Assembly (NCBI GenBank): GCA_963815445.1
Contig: CAWFGV010000011.1
Location: forward strand, 496,001 to 560,000
Origin: JANLYC01 sp963815445
Lineage (GTDB): Bacteria; Actinomycetota; Actinomycetes; Propionibacteriales; Nocardioidaceae
Length of the DNA stretch: 64,000 nt
Reading direction: 5' to 3'
Shown here: positions 29,074-38,457 of the stretch, in pieces
How the letters are laid out: the number at the start of each line of letters is the position of its first letter
How positions within the stretch are numbered: position 1 is the first letter of the stretch
Made by a program: the position numbers and the translations under genes
The notes under the pieces: generated by a model
The model's database searches: none
Told to the model about the DNA's origin: nothing
Seen by the model: only the letters and a program-made list of their open reading frames with translations

Positions 29074-29490
29074 TCAGGCGCCGTACGCCGCCCGGAGCCT
29101 GGCGGCGTACTGCTCCGCCTCTCCCTCGGCGTACTTCGTCCGCGGCCAGAAGAAGCCGCGGAGTCCGTCGCCCTTGGTGCGCGGCACGACGTGAACGTGG
29201 GCGTGCGCTACCGACTGGCTCACGATGTTGTTCATCGCCACGAACGTGCCCTCGGCTTCGAGCTCGGCCGGCATGACGGCCGCCAGTCGCTGCGCTGCCG
29301 TGAAGACCGAGGTCAGCAGCTGGTGAGGCAGGTCCGCCAGCGTGACTTGGTGGGCCCGGGGCACGATCAGCGTATGGCCCTTGAACAGGGGTCGATGGTC
29401 GAGGAAACCGACGACTTCGTCGGTCTCGATGACCAACGCCGCCGGGACCTCTCCGCTCGTGATCGCGCAAAACAGACACCCCGCAGACAT
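29074..29490 (-). CDS. HIT family hydrolase
   Basis: 138 aa. The histidine triad is HAHVHVVPR near residue 97. CLFCAITSGEVPA at the N-terminus and FLDHRPLFKGHTLIVPRAHQ are typical of the HINT/HIT branch. It hydrolyses nucleoside phosphoramidates or dinucleotides; the exact substrate is unknown. It is convergent with the glycosylase gene with a one-base gap. Confidence 0.9.
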   Translation of the reverse strand: MSAGCLFCAITSGEVPAALVIETDEVVGFLDHRPLFKGHTLIVPRAHQVTLADLPHQLLTSVFTAAQRLAAVMPAELEAEGTFVAMNNIVSQSVAHAHVHVVPRTKGDGLRGFFWPRTKYAEGEAEQYAARLRAAYGA

Positions 29491-29564
29491 GGTGACAACC
29501 TAGCCCGGCCGTGCGCTCTTCGTCGCTCGTGAAGTTTGGCGCCCGCATTGAACCTGGTGCTGAG

Positions 29565-29570
29565 TAGGGT
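29565..29570 (+). promoter_or_regulatory. -10 box of a leaderless promoter
   Basis: TAGGGT followed by six bases (TCTCGC) and the ATG at 29577. No Shine-Dalgarno is present. Confidence 0.6.
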
Positions 29571-29576
29571 TCTCGC

Positions 29577-29981
29577 ATGCGTGGACGCGACACCTTTGAC
29601 GCTTCGACGGATCGGTGGTCGCGCTCCGACTGGTGGGGTGTCGTGCTGGAAGCGCCGGACGCCCTGGCACTGGGTCGCTTCTACTCCGAGCTCCTCGGGT
29701 GGGAGATCTCCAGCCAAAGCGAGGACGGGTGCGCGCTGGGTCCAGCTGAGGGCGTCGCCTACCTGGCCGTGCAGAGCTGCCCCACGTTCGTGCGTCCGGT
29801 GTGGCCGGCGGTCGACGGCCGACAGCAGATCACGTCGCATCTCGACTTCGAGGTCGTCGACCTGGAGGCGTCGGTCGGTCACGCGCTCGAGCTCGGTGCC
29901 GAGCTCGCGGAGTTCCAGCCACAGGACAACGTCCGGGTGATGCTCGACCCCGCCGGTCACCCGTTCTGCCTCTACACCTAA
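29577..29981 (+). CDS. VOC (glyoxalase/bleomycin-resistance fold) protein
   Basis: 134 aa with two beta-alpha-beta-beta-beta modules: WWGVVLEAPDALALGRFYSE and LGWEIS in the first, SHLDFEVVDLEASVGHALEL and VMLDPAGHPFCLYT in the second. Members bind a metal and serve as dioxygenases, isomerases or drug-binding proteins. The function here is unknown. It is read from a leaderless promoter. Confidence 0.85.
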   Translation: MRGRDTFDASTDRWSRSDWWGVVLEAPDALALGRFYSELLGWEISSQSEDGCALGPAEGVAYLAVQSCPTFVRPVWPAVDGRQQITSHLDFEVVDLEASVGHALELGAELAEFQPQDNVRVMLDPAGHPFCLYT

Positions 29982-30001
29982 CGGCGCCGGAGTGCCGGAG
30001 G

Positions 30002-30991
30002 ATGCGCGAAACCGCGTTGCCAACCAGCGTGCGCGCTGGAACAGTCGCGGGCGTGAGCTTGCCGGCGATACCGCAGTGGTTGGACCCGTGGTGCCGGCGA
30101 CACTTGCGCTCCCACGTACGGTCGCTGATCTTCGGAGCCGGTGTGATGTCTGACGTGATCGGTGTGCGTCTGGCTGACGGACGTGCCGTGGTCGTGAAGT
30201 CGAGGCCAAGTCAAGGTGGCCGAGCTGCGGCATGTGTCGACATCCAGCGCCGGTTGGCACCGGCCGGTTTGCCCTGCGCACTTCCTCTGACCGACGGGAT
30301 CACGGAGGGCGACCTCACCGCACATGCGGAGGAATGGCGGCCGGGGGGCACGATGCGCACCGACAGCGGTATTCAGCATGCCGCGCAGTCAGCTCAGGCC
30401 CTCGCCCGCGTCATGGCGGTCACCATGCCCCTGACCGAGCTGCTCCCGAGACTGCTGCCGAACCCGCTATGGGTGCAGTGGGACAACCACGAGCCCGGCG
30501 GATGGCCGCGTCAGGACGTGATCGACGCACAGCAGGCACGACGCAAGATTGTGCTGCCTGAGTGGCTCGAAGAGGTTCGGCAGGCAGCGGTCGCTCGGAT
30601 TGCTCGTGCCTCGCTACCCCTCGTGGTCGGTCATGCTGACTGGGAGGCCCAGAATCTGCGCTGGGATGGCGAGACAGTCCATACCGTTCACGACTGGGAC
30701 AGCCTGGCGGTGCTCAGCGAGTCTGCTCTGGTCGGCGCGGCCTGTGGATCCTTTGCAAGTGCGGACGTCCCCACCCTGGCCCCGCTGGAGAGCTCGGTGG
30801 CCTTCCTGGAGGCCTACCAGGAGGCGACCGGCCGGCGTCTCAGCGGCGAGGAGCGCGAAGTCGCGTGGGCAGCGAGCCTGTACCCGGCGGCATGGAACGC
30901 TCGCGGCGAGATCTTGTTCGACCATGACCTCGTCGCTGCGCGGGCGCTCGCGGACCAGGCCCCGGAGCGGCTCCGGCTCGCGGGAGTCTGA
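30002..30991 (+). CDS. Aminoglycoside phosphotransferase (APH) family kinase
   Basis: 329 aa from ATG 30002, or 312 aa from GTG 30053; neither start has a strong ribosome site. A nucleotide-binding N-lobe with VVVKSRPS (Lys) precedes the catalytic loop HADWEAQNLRWDG near residue 219 and VHDWDSLAVL (the metal Asp) about 15 residues later. This is the APH/choline-kinase fold. The substrate is unknown, and a role in antibiotic resistance should not be assumed. Confidence 0.8.
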   Translation: MRETALPTSVRAGTVAGVSLPAIPQWLDPWCRRHLRSHVRSLIFGAGVMSDVIGVRLADGRAVVVKSRPSQGGRAAACVDIQRRLAPAGLPCALPLTDGITEGDLTAHAEEWRPGGTMRTDSGIQHAAQSAQALARVMAVTMPLTELLPRLLPNPLWVQWDNHEPGGWPRQDVIDAQQARRKIVLPEWLEEVRQAAVARIARASLPLVVGHADWEAQNLRWDGETVHTVHDWDSLAVLSESALVGAACGSFASADVPTLAPLESSVAFLEAYQEATGRRLSGEEREVAWAASLYPAAWNARGEILFDHDLVAARALADQAPERLRLAGV

Positions 30992-31036
30992 TCGAGCCTG
31001 TCTTGCTGATCGAGCTTGCGAGGTCGAGTGCCGTTT

Positions 31037-32454
31037 TCAGGCGGCCGGGAGCGGCTGACGGAGCAACAGTGCCGGGAGGGCGGGGAGTGCTGGGTGGGTG
31101 CCGGTGTGGTCGACGAGGTGGTAGCGGCCGTGGGGGCTTCGCCAGACGAAGACGCCGGTGAAGGGTTGGGCGACTTGCCAGTCGCCGTGGGTTTTGACCC
31201 GATGGTGGAAGCGGGTGAGGGGGCCGAGCTTGCCGAGTCCGGTCTGGCCCGGTGGTCCACCCTCATCGGGTTTGAGGTAGGGGGTGGTGTGGTCGAGGTC
31301 TCCGGTGCGTCGGGTGGAGGTGGCGTAGGGGAAGCAGTCGACCGGGATGGTCAGGTGGACGGCTTCGCGGATCCGGTCGGGGATCTCATATGCATCCACC
31401 GGGACCTGGTTGTTCAAGTCGATCACTGGCTTCACGGTCACGTTGGCGTGTCCGAGCCAGGTGCGGACCCGGTCGACGGTGACCGGGCCGATGCTCTCGA
31501 CCCGGCTACTCCTTGACCGGTGGCCAGTGCCTGGTCGGTGAGGTGAACGTAGAGGGTGACGTCTGACCGGGTGTCCACTGGCTTGGTCTGACCCGACCGC
31601 ATTCGATCCGGCGGGGTGTCAGCGTCACTGGACTCGGGATCGAACGGTTCGGTGTGGCCGGTGGCGGTGTGGATGTCGGTGAACAGGTCCAGGGCGTGCT
31701 GGGGGTTGGCCAGGATCCCCACCGCAGCGGCCCGGCGCACATCGACCGGGCGGGTGTCACCCAACGCGCCGAGGCCGGTGGCGAGACCGCCGATGGAGGC
31801 GTTGAACCGCAACGCGTCTGGTGCCTCGGCCCGGATGAAGATCTCCTTCGTGCCAGGCTCGTTGGACTGATCCTTGACCCACACCCCCAACGATCCCTGC
31901 GCCGCCGCATCGGCTGCGGCGGCAGTCTCGGGGTCACACTCCATCCACGCCGCGGCGATGATCGCCTCGATCCGGCCCCACGACAGCGAGTGGGCATACT
32001 TGGCGATCCGACGGTCCACCACCGCCACGGTGGCTTCGCTCAGGTGGCGGGTGGCGTCGGCGGTCTTGCGGCCGATCCATGGCTTGACCTCACCCGCACA
32101 GACCCGTACCCACAGCGTCGGGAGTCGGTGGCGCAGGTCCAACGCGTCCGCGACGAGCCGTTCGGCGGCGGTCGTGGAGGTGGCGAGCACGACGCCGAGC
32201 TCGGCCGGCGCGAACTCCGCCACGCCCGGTGTCCCGGCGCCACCGAACCTGATCAGCTGCTCACTGCCGGGCAGCAGCGGGCTGGTGGCCCGGGCGAGCT
32301 CGCTGTGCAGGTCGGCCCAGTGCGCGGCGGTCTGCAACAACCTGACCTCGGCCTGTTCGGCGACAGCGCGGGCTTGTTCGGCGGCGGCCAGGGTGGCCAG
32401 TTCGTCGAGTGCGCTGAGATCGGTGTCGAACATGTGTTCGATTCTACCTGCCAT
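31037..32454 (-). pseudogene. DUF222/HNH endonuclease (13E12 repeat family), frameshifted
   Basis: The N-terminal 300 residues (MFDTDLSALDELATLAAAEQ onward) are the DUF222 domain. The HNH end (RTGDLDHTTPYLKPDEGGPP with the DxDH metal site) continues in another frame. A missing base in the CCC run at 31501-31506 breaks the gene: restoring it gives ARVESIGPVTVDRVRTWLGH. Members of this family are multicopy in mycobacteria and related actinobacteria. A LexA-type box overlaps the two possible starts (ATG 32454 and 32433), so it is probably DNA-damage-induced. Confidence 0.82.
32426..32441. promoter_or_regulatory. SOS (LexA) box over the start of the HNH gene
   Basis: TCGAACATGTGTTCGA, a perfect palindrome that matches the actinobacterial/Bacillus LexA consensus CGAACnnnnGTTCG. 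It covers the ATG at 32431-32433. Mycobacterial 13E12 genes carry SOS boxes in the same place. Confidence 0.8.
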
Positions 32455-32617
32455 GTCCGACAGCCGCCAGACCGTTTCGCGTTGTCCACAAGGGTTTTCT
32501 GGGATCAACCGGCACGGCCTGAGCGTGCCGACAGGCGCAACCGTCGGACCGGTCTCACAGGTCGACCGGCGGAAGACCTGCTCGACCGCCGAGGTCTGGT
32601 GCGTGGGCGGCCTGCAA

Positions 32618-33004
32618 TCAGGGGCAGCGGCTCGCAAGGACACAGAACTCGTTACCCTCTGGGTCGGCAAGGACGACCCAGTGCGCATCGCCTTGGCCTA
32701 CGTCGGCGTGTCGAGCACCGAGGTCGAGCAGGCGACGGACCTCTTCGGCTTGCTCGCGGTCGGTTGGGTTGACGTCGAGGTGGAGCCTGTTCTTGACGGT
32801 CTTGCCCTCGGGCACGCGCGCGAATGTCAATGTCGGTGGAACGGGGCCAGGGTGATTCTTGCCTTGCGGCACCAAGGGGGAGCCAATAGTGACAATTCCG
32901 TCGTCTTCGTCCTGCACCTCGTAGTCGAGGACCGAGCACCAGAACCGGGCCAGAGCGTTTGGATCGGCGCAGTCGATCGCAAGCTCGGTGAACTTGCTGG
33001 ACAT
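32618..33004 (-). CDS. VOC family protein
   Basis: 128 aa. A GGAGG lies 8 bases before ATG 33004, so I prefer it to the ATG at 33019. FTELAIDCADPNALARFWCS opens the first module. VKNRLHLDVNPTDREQAEEV and VVLADPEGNEFCVL form the second, a pattern of the actinobacterial glyoxalase-like (Glyoxalase_6) group. No substrate can be assigned. It is divergent from the SOS-controlled unknown gene. Confidence 0.87.
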   Translation of the reverse strand: MSSKFTELAIDCADPNALARFWCSVLDYEVQDEDDGIVTIGSPLVPQGKNHPGPVPPTLTFARVPEGKTVKNRLHLDVNPTDREQAEEVRRLLDLGARHADVGQGDAHWVVLADPEGNEFCVLASRCP

Positions 33005-33060
33005 GTCAGGGCCTCCCATCCAAGGAGCGCCGCTACGCGCTTATCGCGACGTTCGAGCAG

Positions 33061-33076
33061 TCGAACAGATGTTCGA
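33061..33076. promoter_or_regulatory. SOS (LexA) box
   Basis: TCGAACAGATGTTCGA, a perfect palindrome of the LexA consensus. It ends 9 bases before the TATCGT -10 of the next gene and would block RNA polymerase when LexA is bound. It differs from the box at 32426 (read on the minus strand) by one central base. Confidence 0.85.
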
Positions 33077-33084
33077 ACAAGTGT

Positions 33085-33090
33085 TATCGT
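33085..33090 (+). promoter_or_regulatory. -10 box of a leaderless, LexA-controlled promoter
   Basis: TATCGT followed by six bases (GAGGAC) and the GTG at 33097. Confidence 0.6.
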
Positions 33091-33096
33091 GAGGAC

Positions 33097-33465
33097 GTGA
33101 CAGCGTACGCCCCGCCGGGATGGCCCGAACAGGTCCGACCGCCGGGTGCGCCCTGGTGGGAAGACACCGCAATCGGCTGGCTGCTCGATCAGTGTCCACC
33201 GGACTACCGGATGTATCAGGGGCTACGACGGCACCCCATCGTGCTGGCGCGGTTCACCGCCCTTCACACCGAGGCGAGCATCAGTGCCACGCAGCGGGGT
33301 ATCTCCGAGGCGCGCACCAGCTTGCGCGACTTCCTGCCCACTGAGTCGGTCGAGGGCGCCATCGCCATGTGGGAGCGCGAGGGCGCCCGCCTGCTCCGGA
33401 TCCGTCGCGCTGTCGCCCTGATCGAAGACGCCTTCCGCGGTAGGGAGTTCCGCGCCAGGCTGTAA
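33097..33465 (+). CDS. Conserved actinobacterial protein of unknown function, SOS-regulated
   Basis: 122 aa, predicted all alpha-helical, cytoplasmic. PPGWPEQVRPPGAPWWE and AIGWLLDQCPPDYRMYQGLR form a compact N-terminal block. RHPIVLARFTALHTEASISA, LRDFLPTESVEGAIAMWERE and LLRIRRAVALIEDAFRGREF follow. I do not recognise a named domain, though the opening looks like proteins widely annotated as hypothetical in actinobacteria. Expression should depend on DNA damage, given the LexA box overlapping its promoter. A role in repair or damage response is inferred only from that. Confidence 0.75.
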   Translation: MTAYAPPGWPEQVRPPGAPWWEDTAIGWLLDQCPPDYRMYQGLRRHPIVLARFTALHTEASISATQRGISEARTSLRDFLPTESVEGAIAMWEREGARLLRIRRAVALIEDAFRGREFRARL

Positions 33466-33588
33466 GCCCACGTGACGAGCGCAACAGCCCGCCCGAGGCC
33501 GCGCGGCGATGCCAGGGCCAGGCACCTACACTCGGGCTGAGGAAAACTCCGCAGACACGGAGACTCAGCGTACGACGGAAGGTGCCGC

Positions 33589-35502
33589 ATGAGCCTGCTC
33601 GACCGGATCGAGGAACCGCGTGACCTGCGCGAACTCGACGAAGAGCAGCTGCGTCAGCTGGCCGAGGAGATCCGGACGTTCCTCATCACCCAGGTCTCGA
33701 AGACCGGCGGCCACCTCGGCCCCAACCTCGGCGTCGTCGAGCTCACCTTGGCCATCCACCGCGTCTTCGACTCACCGCACGACCGGATCGTCTTCGACAC
33801 AGGTCACCAGTCCTACGTGCACAAGATCCTCACCGGTCGGTCCGGTCAGTTCTCGACGCTCCGCCAAGAGGGTGGTCTGTCCGGCTACCCGAGCCGTGCC
33901 GAGTCCGAGCACGACATCGTCGAGAACCAGCACGCCTCCACGTCCTTGTCCTACGGCGCCGGTCTCGCCGCTGCCTACGCCCTGCAAGGCGATGACCGCT
34001 ACGTGGTCAGTGTCATCGGCGACGGCGCGCTCACCGGTGGCATGGCGTGGGAGGCACTGAACAACATCGCATCCGCCAAGGACTCTCGCCACGTCATCGT
34101 GGTCAACGACAACGGCCGCTCCTACAGCCCTACGGTCGGCGGCCTCGCCGAGCACCTGGCCGGCCTGCGCACCGATCCGCGCTACGAGCAGGTGCTGGCC
34201 CAGGTCAAGGCGCGCCTCAACCGCACCAAGCTCGTCGGACCACCGCTGTATGACGCGCTGCACGCGATCAAGAAGGGCCTCAAGGACGCGCTCGCGCCGC
34301 AGGGCATGTTCGAGGACCTGGGCATCAAGTACGTCGGACCGATCGACGGCCACGACCGGCAGGCGCTCGAACATGCGCTCACGCACGCCAAGAACTTCGG
34401 CGGCCCGGTGCTCGTGCACGCGATCACCCAGAAGGGTCACGGCTACGAGCCTGCCGAACGGCATGACGAGGACAACTTCCACACCCTCGCTGCCTTCGAC
34501 CCCGAAACAGGCGAGGTCTTGGCGACAGCACCGACGATCTGGACCGACGTCTTCCGCGACGAGCTGATCGAGATCGGCGCGGAGCGCGACGACGTGGTCG
34601 CGATCACTGCCGCCATGCTCTACCCGACCGGGCTGTACGGGTTCGCCGAGAAGTTCCCCGACCGAACGTTCGACGTCGGCATCGCCGAACAGCATGCGGT
34701 CACCGCCGCCACCGGGATGGCGCTCGGCGGTCTGCATCCGGTCGTTGCCGTCTACGCGACGTTCCTCAACCGCGCCTTCGACCAGGTACTCATGGATGCC
34801 GCCCTGCACGACTGCGGGATCACGTTGGTGCTCGATCGCGCCGGCATCACCGGCGACGACGGCGCCTCCCACAACGGCATGTGGGACATGTCGATCCTGC
34901 AGGTCGTTCCCGGCCTGCGGCTCGCGGCGCCGCGCGATGGGTTGCGCCTGCGGGAGCTGCTCCGAGAAGCCGTCGACGTCGACGACGCTCCAACCGTGCT
35001 CCGCATCCCGAAGGGCGCCCTGCAGGCAGACCTGCCGGCCATCGATTCGATCGGTGGTGTGGACGTGCTCTATCGCGAGGGCGAGCACGACGTTCTCATC
35101 GTCGCCGTCGGTGCGATGGGGTCGACCAGCCTCGACGTCGCCTCCCGGCTGCGCGCCCAGGGCATCGGCGTGACGGTCGTGGACCCGCGCTGGGTGAAGC
35201 CCGTCAACCCGATCCTGGTCGACCTCGGGGGCCAGCACCGTCTCGTCGTGAGCATCGAGGACAACAGTCGCGTCGGTGGCTGCGGCAGTGCGCTCCAGCT
35301 GGCACTCGCCGACGCCGAGCTCGAGGTGCCGACCATGGTCTTCGGTGTCCCACAGGAGTTCCTCGAGCACGGCAAGCGCGCCAGCATTCTGGAGTCGATC
35401 GGCCTCGGTCCGCAGAGCCTGTCGCGCGACATCACGGCGCGGGTGGCCCGCCTGGACCGGTCCGAGACGCCGAGTCCACGCGCTGACAGCACTGCCGACT
35501 GA
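33589..35502 (+). CDS. dxs: 1-deoxy-D-xylulose-5-phosphate synthase
   Basis: 637 aa. It makes DXP from pyruvate and glyceraldehyde 3-phosphate with thiamine diphosphate, the first step of the MEP isoprenoid pathway. GDGALTGGMAWEALNNIA is the ThDP motif, DTGHQSYVHKILTGR holds the active His, and DRAGITGDDGASHNGMWD is in the Pyr domain. GGAAGG lies before ATG 33589. A TACACT at 33527-33532 is a plausible -10. Full length, no defects. Confidence 0.96.
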   Translation: MSLLDRIEEPRDLRELDEEQLRQLAEEIRTFLITQVSKTGGHLGPNLGVVELTLAIHRVFDSPHDRIVFDTGHQSYVHKILTGRSGQFSTLRQEGGLSGYPSRAESEHDIVENQHASTSLSYGAGLAAAYALQGDDRYVVSVIGDGALTGGMAWEALNNIASAKDSRHVIVVNDNGRSYSPTVGGLAEHLAGLRTDPRYEQVLAQVKARLNRTKLVGPPLYDALHAIKKGLKDALAPQGMFEDLGIKYVGPIDGHDRQALEHALTHAKNFGGPVLVHAITQKGHGYEPAERHDEDNFHTLAAFDPETGEVLATAPTIWTDVFRDELIEIGAERDDVVAITAAMLYPTGLYGFAEKFPDRTFDVGIAEQHAVTAATGMALGGLHPVVAVYATFLNRAFDQVLMDAALHDCGITLVLDRAGITGDDGASHNGMWDMSILQVVPGLRLAAPRDGLRLRELLREAVDVDDAPTVLRIPKGALQADLPAIDSIGGVDVLYREGEHDVLIVAVGAMGSTSLDVASRLRAQGIGVTVVDPRWVKPVNPILVDLGGQHRLVVSIEDNSRVGGCGSALQLALADAELEVPTMVFGVPQEFLEHGKRASILESIGLGPQSLSRDITARVARLDRSETPSPRADSTAD

Positions 35503-35544
35503 CGCCCGCTGAGGGCGATGCCTTCGATCCCTCGCGTCGTCGTG

Positions 35545-37206
35545 TCAGCCGGCCGGCTCCGCTGCGTGTCCGCGGTTGGCCTCTTCCTCGACATGCTCGA
35601 TGTGTTCGCGGATCTGCTCCTCGCCGAGTCGGACCGAGACCGCCAGGTAGTAGATCACGACGCTGAAGGCGATCGTGACGAGTGCGGACGGCCAGAACGT
35701 CAGCGGCACGCTGGTGCGGGTCACCGAAGCGTCCACCTGGCTGAGGTAGGACAGCAACGCCAGCCCACCGAGCCACGGCAGCATCCAGGTGGCTCCGGAC
35801 TTCAGCTCGAGCGGCGGCGTGTCACGGGTCAGCTCGAAGATCGCCAGCAGGACGAGCCCGATCAGCACCGTGACGAAGAGCTTCCAGTTCACGGTCCAGC
35901 CCGCCCACACCACGATCAGGTTGGACGAGGCGAAGGCGAGCAACGGGATCGCATCCCCACCCGGGACCCGGAACGGTCGATCGGCATCCGGGAGCGATCG
36001 ACGCAACGAGGCCACCACCAGCGGCCCCGCACCGAAGGACAGGACCGTCGCGGACGTGATGAACCCGACGAGCTGCTGCCAGCTCGGGAACGGCAGGAAG
36101 ACGATGAGGCCGACGACGAAGGCCACCACGAGGCTCACGAACGGCACGCCCCGGTTGGTCGTCTTGGCCAGGACCTCCGGCGCGTTGCGGTTGCGACCCA
36201 TGGCGTACGAGACCCGGGACGTGACGGTGGTGTAGATCAGGCCGGTGTCGGCGGGGGAGACGATCGCGTCGATGTACAGCAACGTGGCCAGCCAGCCCAG
36301 GCCGAGCACGGTGGCGATGGCGGCCAGCGGTCCGAACGAGTTCGCGAAGTCGAGCTTCGCCCAACCGTCGGAGTGCGCCAGGTCCGATGGCTGCACTGCG
36401 CCCAGGAACGCCACCTGCAGGCCGATGTAGATGATGCCGGTGAGGACGACGGAGCCGATCACGGTGATAGGCACGTACTTCTTGGGGTTCGAGGTCTCGC
36501 CCGCGAGCTCGACGCCCTGCCGGAAGCCCAGGAACGAGAACACGATGCCGGAGGTGGCGATCGCCGTGAAGACGCCCGACCACCCGGTCGGCATGAAGCC
36601 GTAGGCGTTGAAGTTCGACGTGTGGAACTGGGTGAGCAAGAACGCGATTATGACCACGGTGATGATCAGCAGCTTCCACCAGACGATCACGTTGTTGACC
36701 TTCGCGAACCACCGCACGCCGATGTAGTTGATCATCACGAACACCGCCATCATGATCACGGCGGTGATGTAGCCGAGAGTCGTGAGCGTGTAGACGGGCT
36801 GGTTGCCGACCGTGTGAGCCGTCGTGAAGTCGGCGTACTTCGTCGCGTACTGCAATGCGCCCTCGACCTCGATGGGTGCGACGGTGCCGCACGCGATCCA
36901 CAGGATCCAGCCGGAGGTGAAGCTAGCGAACGACCCGAACGCGATGTGTGGGAAGCGGACCACCCCGCCGGACACGGGGAACATGGTCCCGAGCTCGGCG
37001 AACACGATCGCGATCAGCAGGATCATCACCATGCCGATGGCCCACGACAGGATCGCTGCCGGCCCCGCGATCTGGCTCGCGGTCAGAGCACCGAACAGCC
37101 ATCCCGAACCGATGATCGACCCGACGCTGGCGAACAGCAGCCCGACCAGCCCGACATGCCTTCTCAGGTCGGTGTCGGACGTGGTTGATTCCTCGACCTG
37201 GGTCAT
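35545..37206 (-). CDS. APC-family amino acid permease
   Basis: 553 aa with about 12-14 helices. The first helix motif ASVGSIIGSGWLFGALTASQ, then VFAELGTMFPVSGGVVRFPH, and the FSFLGFRQGVELAGETSNPK region are typical of the amino acid-polyamine-organocation family (aspartate/glutamate-type AAT group). A strong GGAGG lies 7 bases before ATG 37206. The tail EHIEHVEEEANRGHAAEPAG is charged and cytoplasmic. The substrate is unknown. Confidence 0.9.
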   Translation of the reverse strand: MTQVEESTTSDTDLRRHVGLVGLLFASVGSIIGSGWLFGALTASQIAGPAAILSWAIGMVMILLIAIVFAELGTMFPVSGGVVRFPHIAFGSFASFTSGWILWIACGTVAPIEVEGALQYATKYADFTTAHTVGNQPVYTLTTLGYITAVIMMAVFVMINYIGVRWFAKVNNVIVWWKLLIITVVIIAFLLTQFHTSNFNAYGFMPTGWSGVFTAIATSGIVFSFLGFRQGVELAGETSNPKKYVPITVIGSVVLTGIIYIGLQVAFLGAVQPSDLAHSDGWAKLDFANSFGPLAAIATVLGLGWLATLLYIDAIVSPADTGLIYTTVTSRVSYAMGRNRNAPEVLAKTTNRGVPFVSLVVAFVVGLIVFLPFPSWQQLVGFITSATVLSFGAGPLVVASLRRSLPDADRPFRVPGGDAIPLLAFASSNLIVVWAGWTVNWKLFVTVLIGLVLLAIFELTRDTPPLELKSGATWMLPWLGGLALLSYLSQVDASVTRTSVPLTFWPSALVTIAFSVVIYYLAVSVRLGEEQIREHIEHVEEEANRGHAAEPAG

Positions 37207-37317
37207 GCCGGTTCCTCCTGCGGGTGCGACGCAGGATCGCCTGGTTGCGATCCGCCTACACCGTAGGACCGCCGGGGAAGACCCGCCACTCGAGGTCGAG
37301 CAACTGCCCGTGCCTGG

Positions 37318-38457
37318 TCAGCGGTCCGTGATGCTCCCTCCGAGGGGGAAGACGAGCCGGTCGAGTGACCCGATCTGCTCGTTCTCGACCAGGCATCGGT
37401 CGTCCGGCACGCTGCAGATCAGTGAGTCGACGGGGCCGCGGTAGATGTTGTCACCGGTCGTGCCCACGGCGGCGTACGTCGTGTCGTCGATCCATTGGGT
37501 GAGGAGCACGGTCTGGTAGCCGCGAGCCCCGGGCGTCACGTCCTGCTGTGTTGCAACGTCGGTGATGCGCAGGGTCTGCTGCCACATCGTGGCGACGTAG
37601 ATGCTGTTCGGCGACAAGACCGGACTGACCCCCTGGATGACAGGCTTGCGGCCTGCGATCGTGGTGGTGACCGCACTGGCCAGGTCGTCGAACGAAGCAT
37701 GACCGAACAGCCCGTTCGCCACGTCGAACAGATAGGCAGGGCTCTTGTTCGGCATGATCACCTCCTGTGTTCCCGTGCTGAGGTCGTACGCGACTGTGCC
37801 GGCACTGCTGTGCCAGTAGGCGATGCCATTGTCGATGGCGTGCACGGCCGGCAGGTCGAACTCATCGGCCTGCTTGGCGGGTGCCTTGTTTCCTTCGCTG
37901 GTGCGAGCGATCTCCTTGCCGGTACTCGTGTCGTAGACGACGAACTCGGGCAGCGGTCTGGCGTCCGTGTCGACCCACTCGACGTACGGCCCGGCGTCGT
38001 CGGCGGCGAGCATCGTCCCCGCCGCCTGGTTGGTCTCGCCGATCCGCGTCGTGTCGACGGCGTTGGTCCAGAAGACTCCTTGGTGATCCCCCACGGGGGA
38101 GGTGAAGACGAATCCGTAGTCGGTCTGGACGAGCGACGTGACCGGGTGGGGCGAGACGTCGATGGCATCGTCGCCGTAGTAGATCGTGGTGTCGATGGCG
38201 TACGTCGCAGTCCGTGTCTCGAACGCCGGTTTCGGGGTAGCAGGCTGCAGGTTTCGCTGTCCGACCGACTCGCGGTCGACGATGGCCGGCACAGCGAAGA
38301 CGGCGGCGACAACGGCCGCCGTGGCGACCACACCGACGACTGCACGATTTCGCCGGACGCGCTTGTTGCCGTTGGACACGATGGCGTCCAGGTCGAGGTG
38401 CGGTCCCCCCGCAGCCGCGGCTCGATCATTCATGACGTCCTTCAACAGTTCACTCAT
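37318..38457 (-). CDS. Single-pass membrane protein, probable anti-sigma/sensor partner of the ECF sigma factor
   Basis: 379 aa. A short cytoplasmic N-terminus (MSELLKDVMNDRAAAAGGPH) precedes one membrane helix (AVVGVVATAAVVAAVFAVPA, about residues 39-58). The extracytoplasmic part resembles a beta-propeller (strands such as DYGFVFTSPVGDHQGVFWTN and ASFDDLASAVTTTIAGRKPV). The ATG overlaps the sigma stop as ATGA, so they are coupled. Proteins of this layout behind SigE-family sigma genes in Nocardioides-like genomes are common. The N-terminus is short for a classical anti-sigma domain, so the role is inferred. Confidence 0.75.
   Translation of the reverse strand: MSELLKDVMNDRAAAAGGPHLDLDAIVSNGNKRVRRNRAVVGVVATAAVVAAVFAVPAIVDRESVGQRNLQPATPKPAFETRTATYAIDTTIYYGDDAIDVSPHPVTSLVQTDYGFVFTSPVGDHQGVFWTNAVDTTRIGETNQAAGTMLAADDAGPYVEWVDTDARPLPEFVVYDTSTGKEIARTSEGNKAPAKQADEFDLPAVHAIDNGIAYWHSSAGTVAYDLSTGTQEVIMPNKSPAYLFDVANGLFGHASFDDLASAVTTTIAGRKPVIQGVSPVLSPNSIYVATMWQQTLRITDVATQQDVTPGARGYQTVLLTQWIDDTTYAAVGTTGDNIYRGPVDSLICSVPDDRCLVENEQIGSLDRLVFPLGGSITDR

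Noticed and set aside
30002..30991. Aminoglycoside-resistance gene
   Set aside because: The protein has the APH-family kinase fold, but this family has many other substrates and no resistance context is present.
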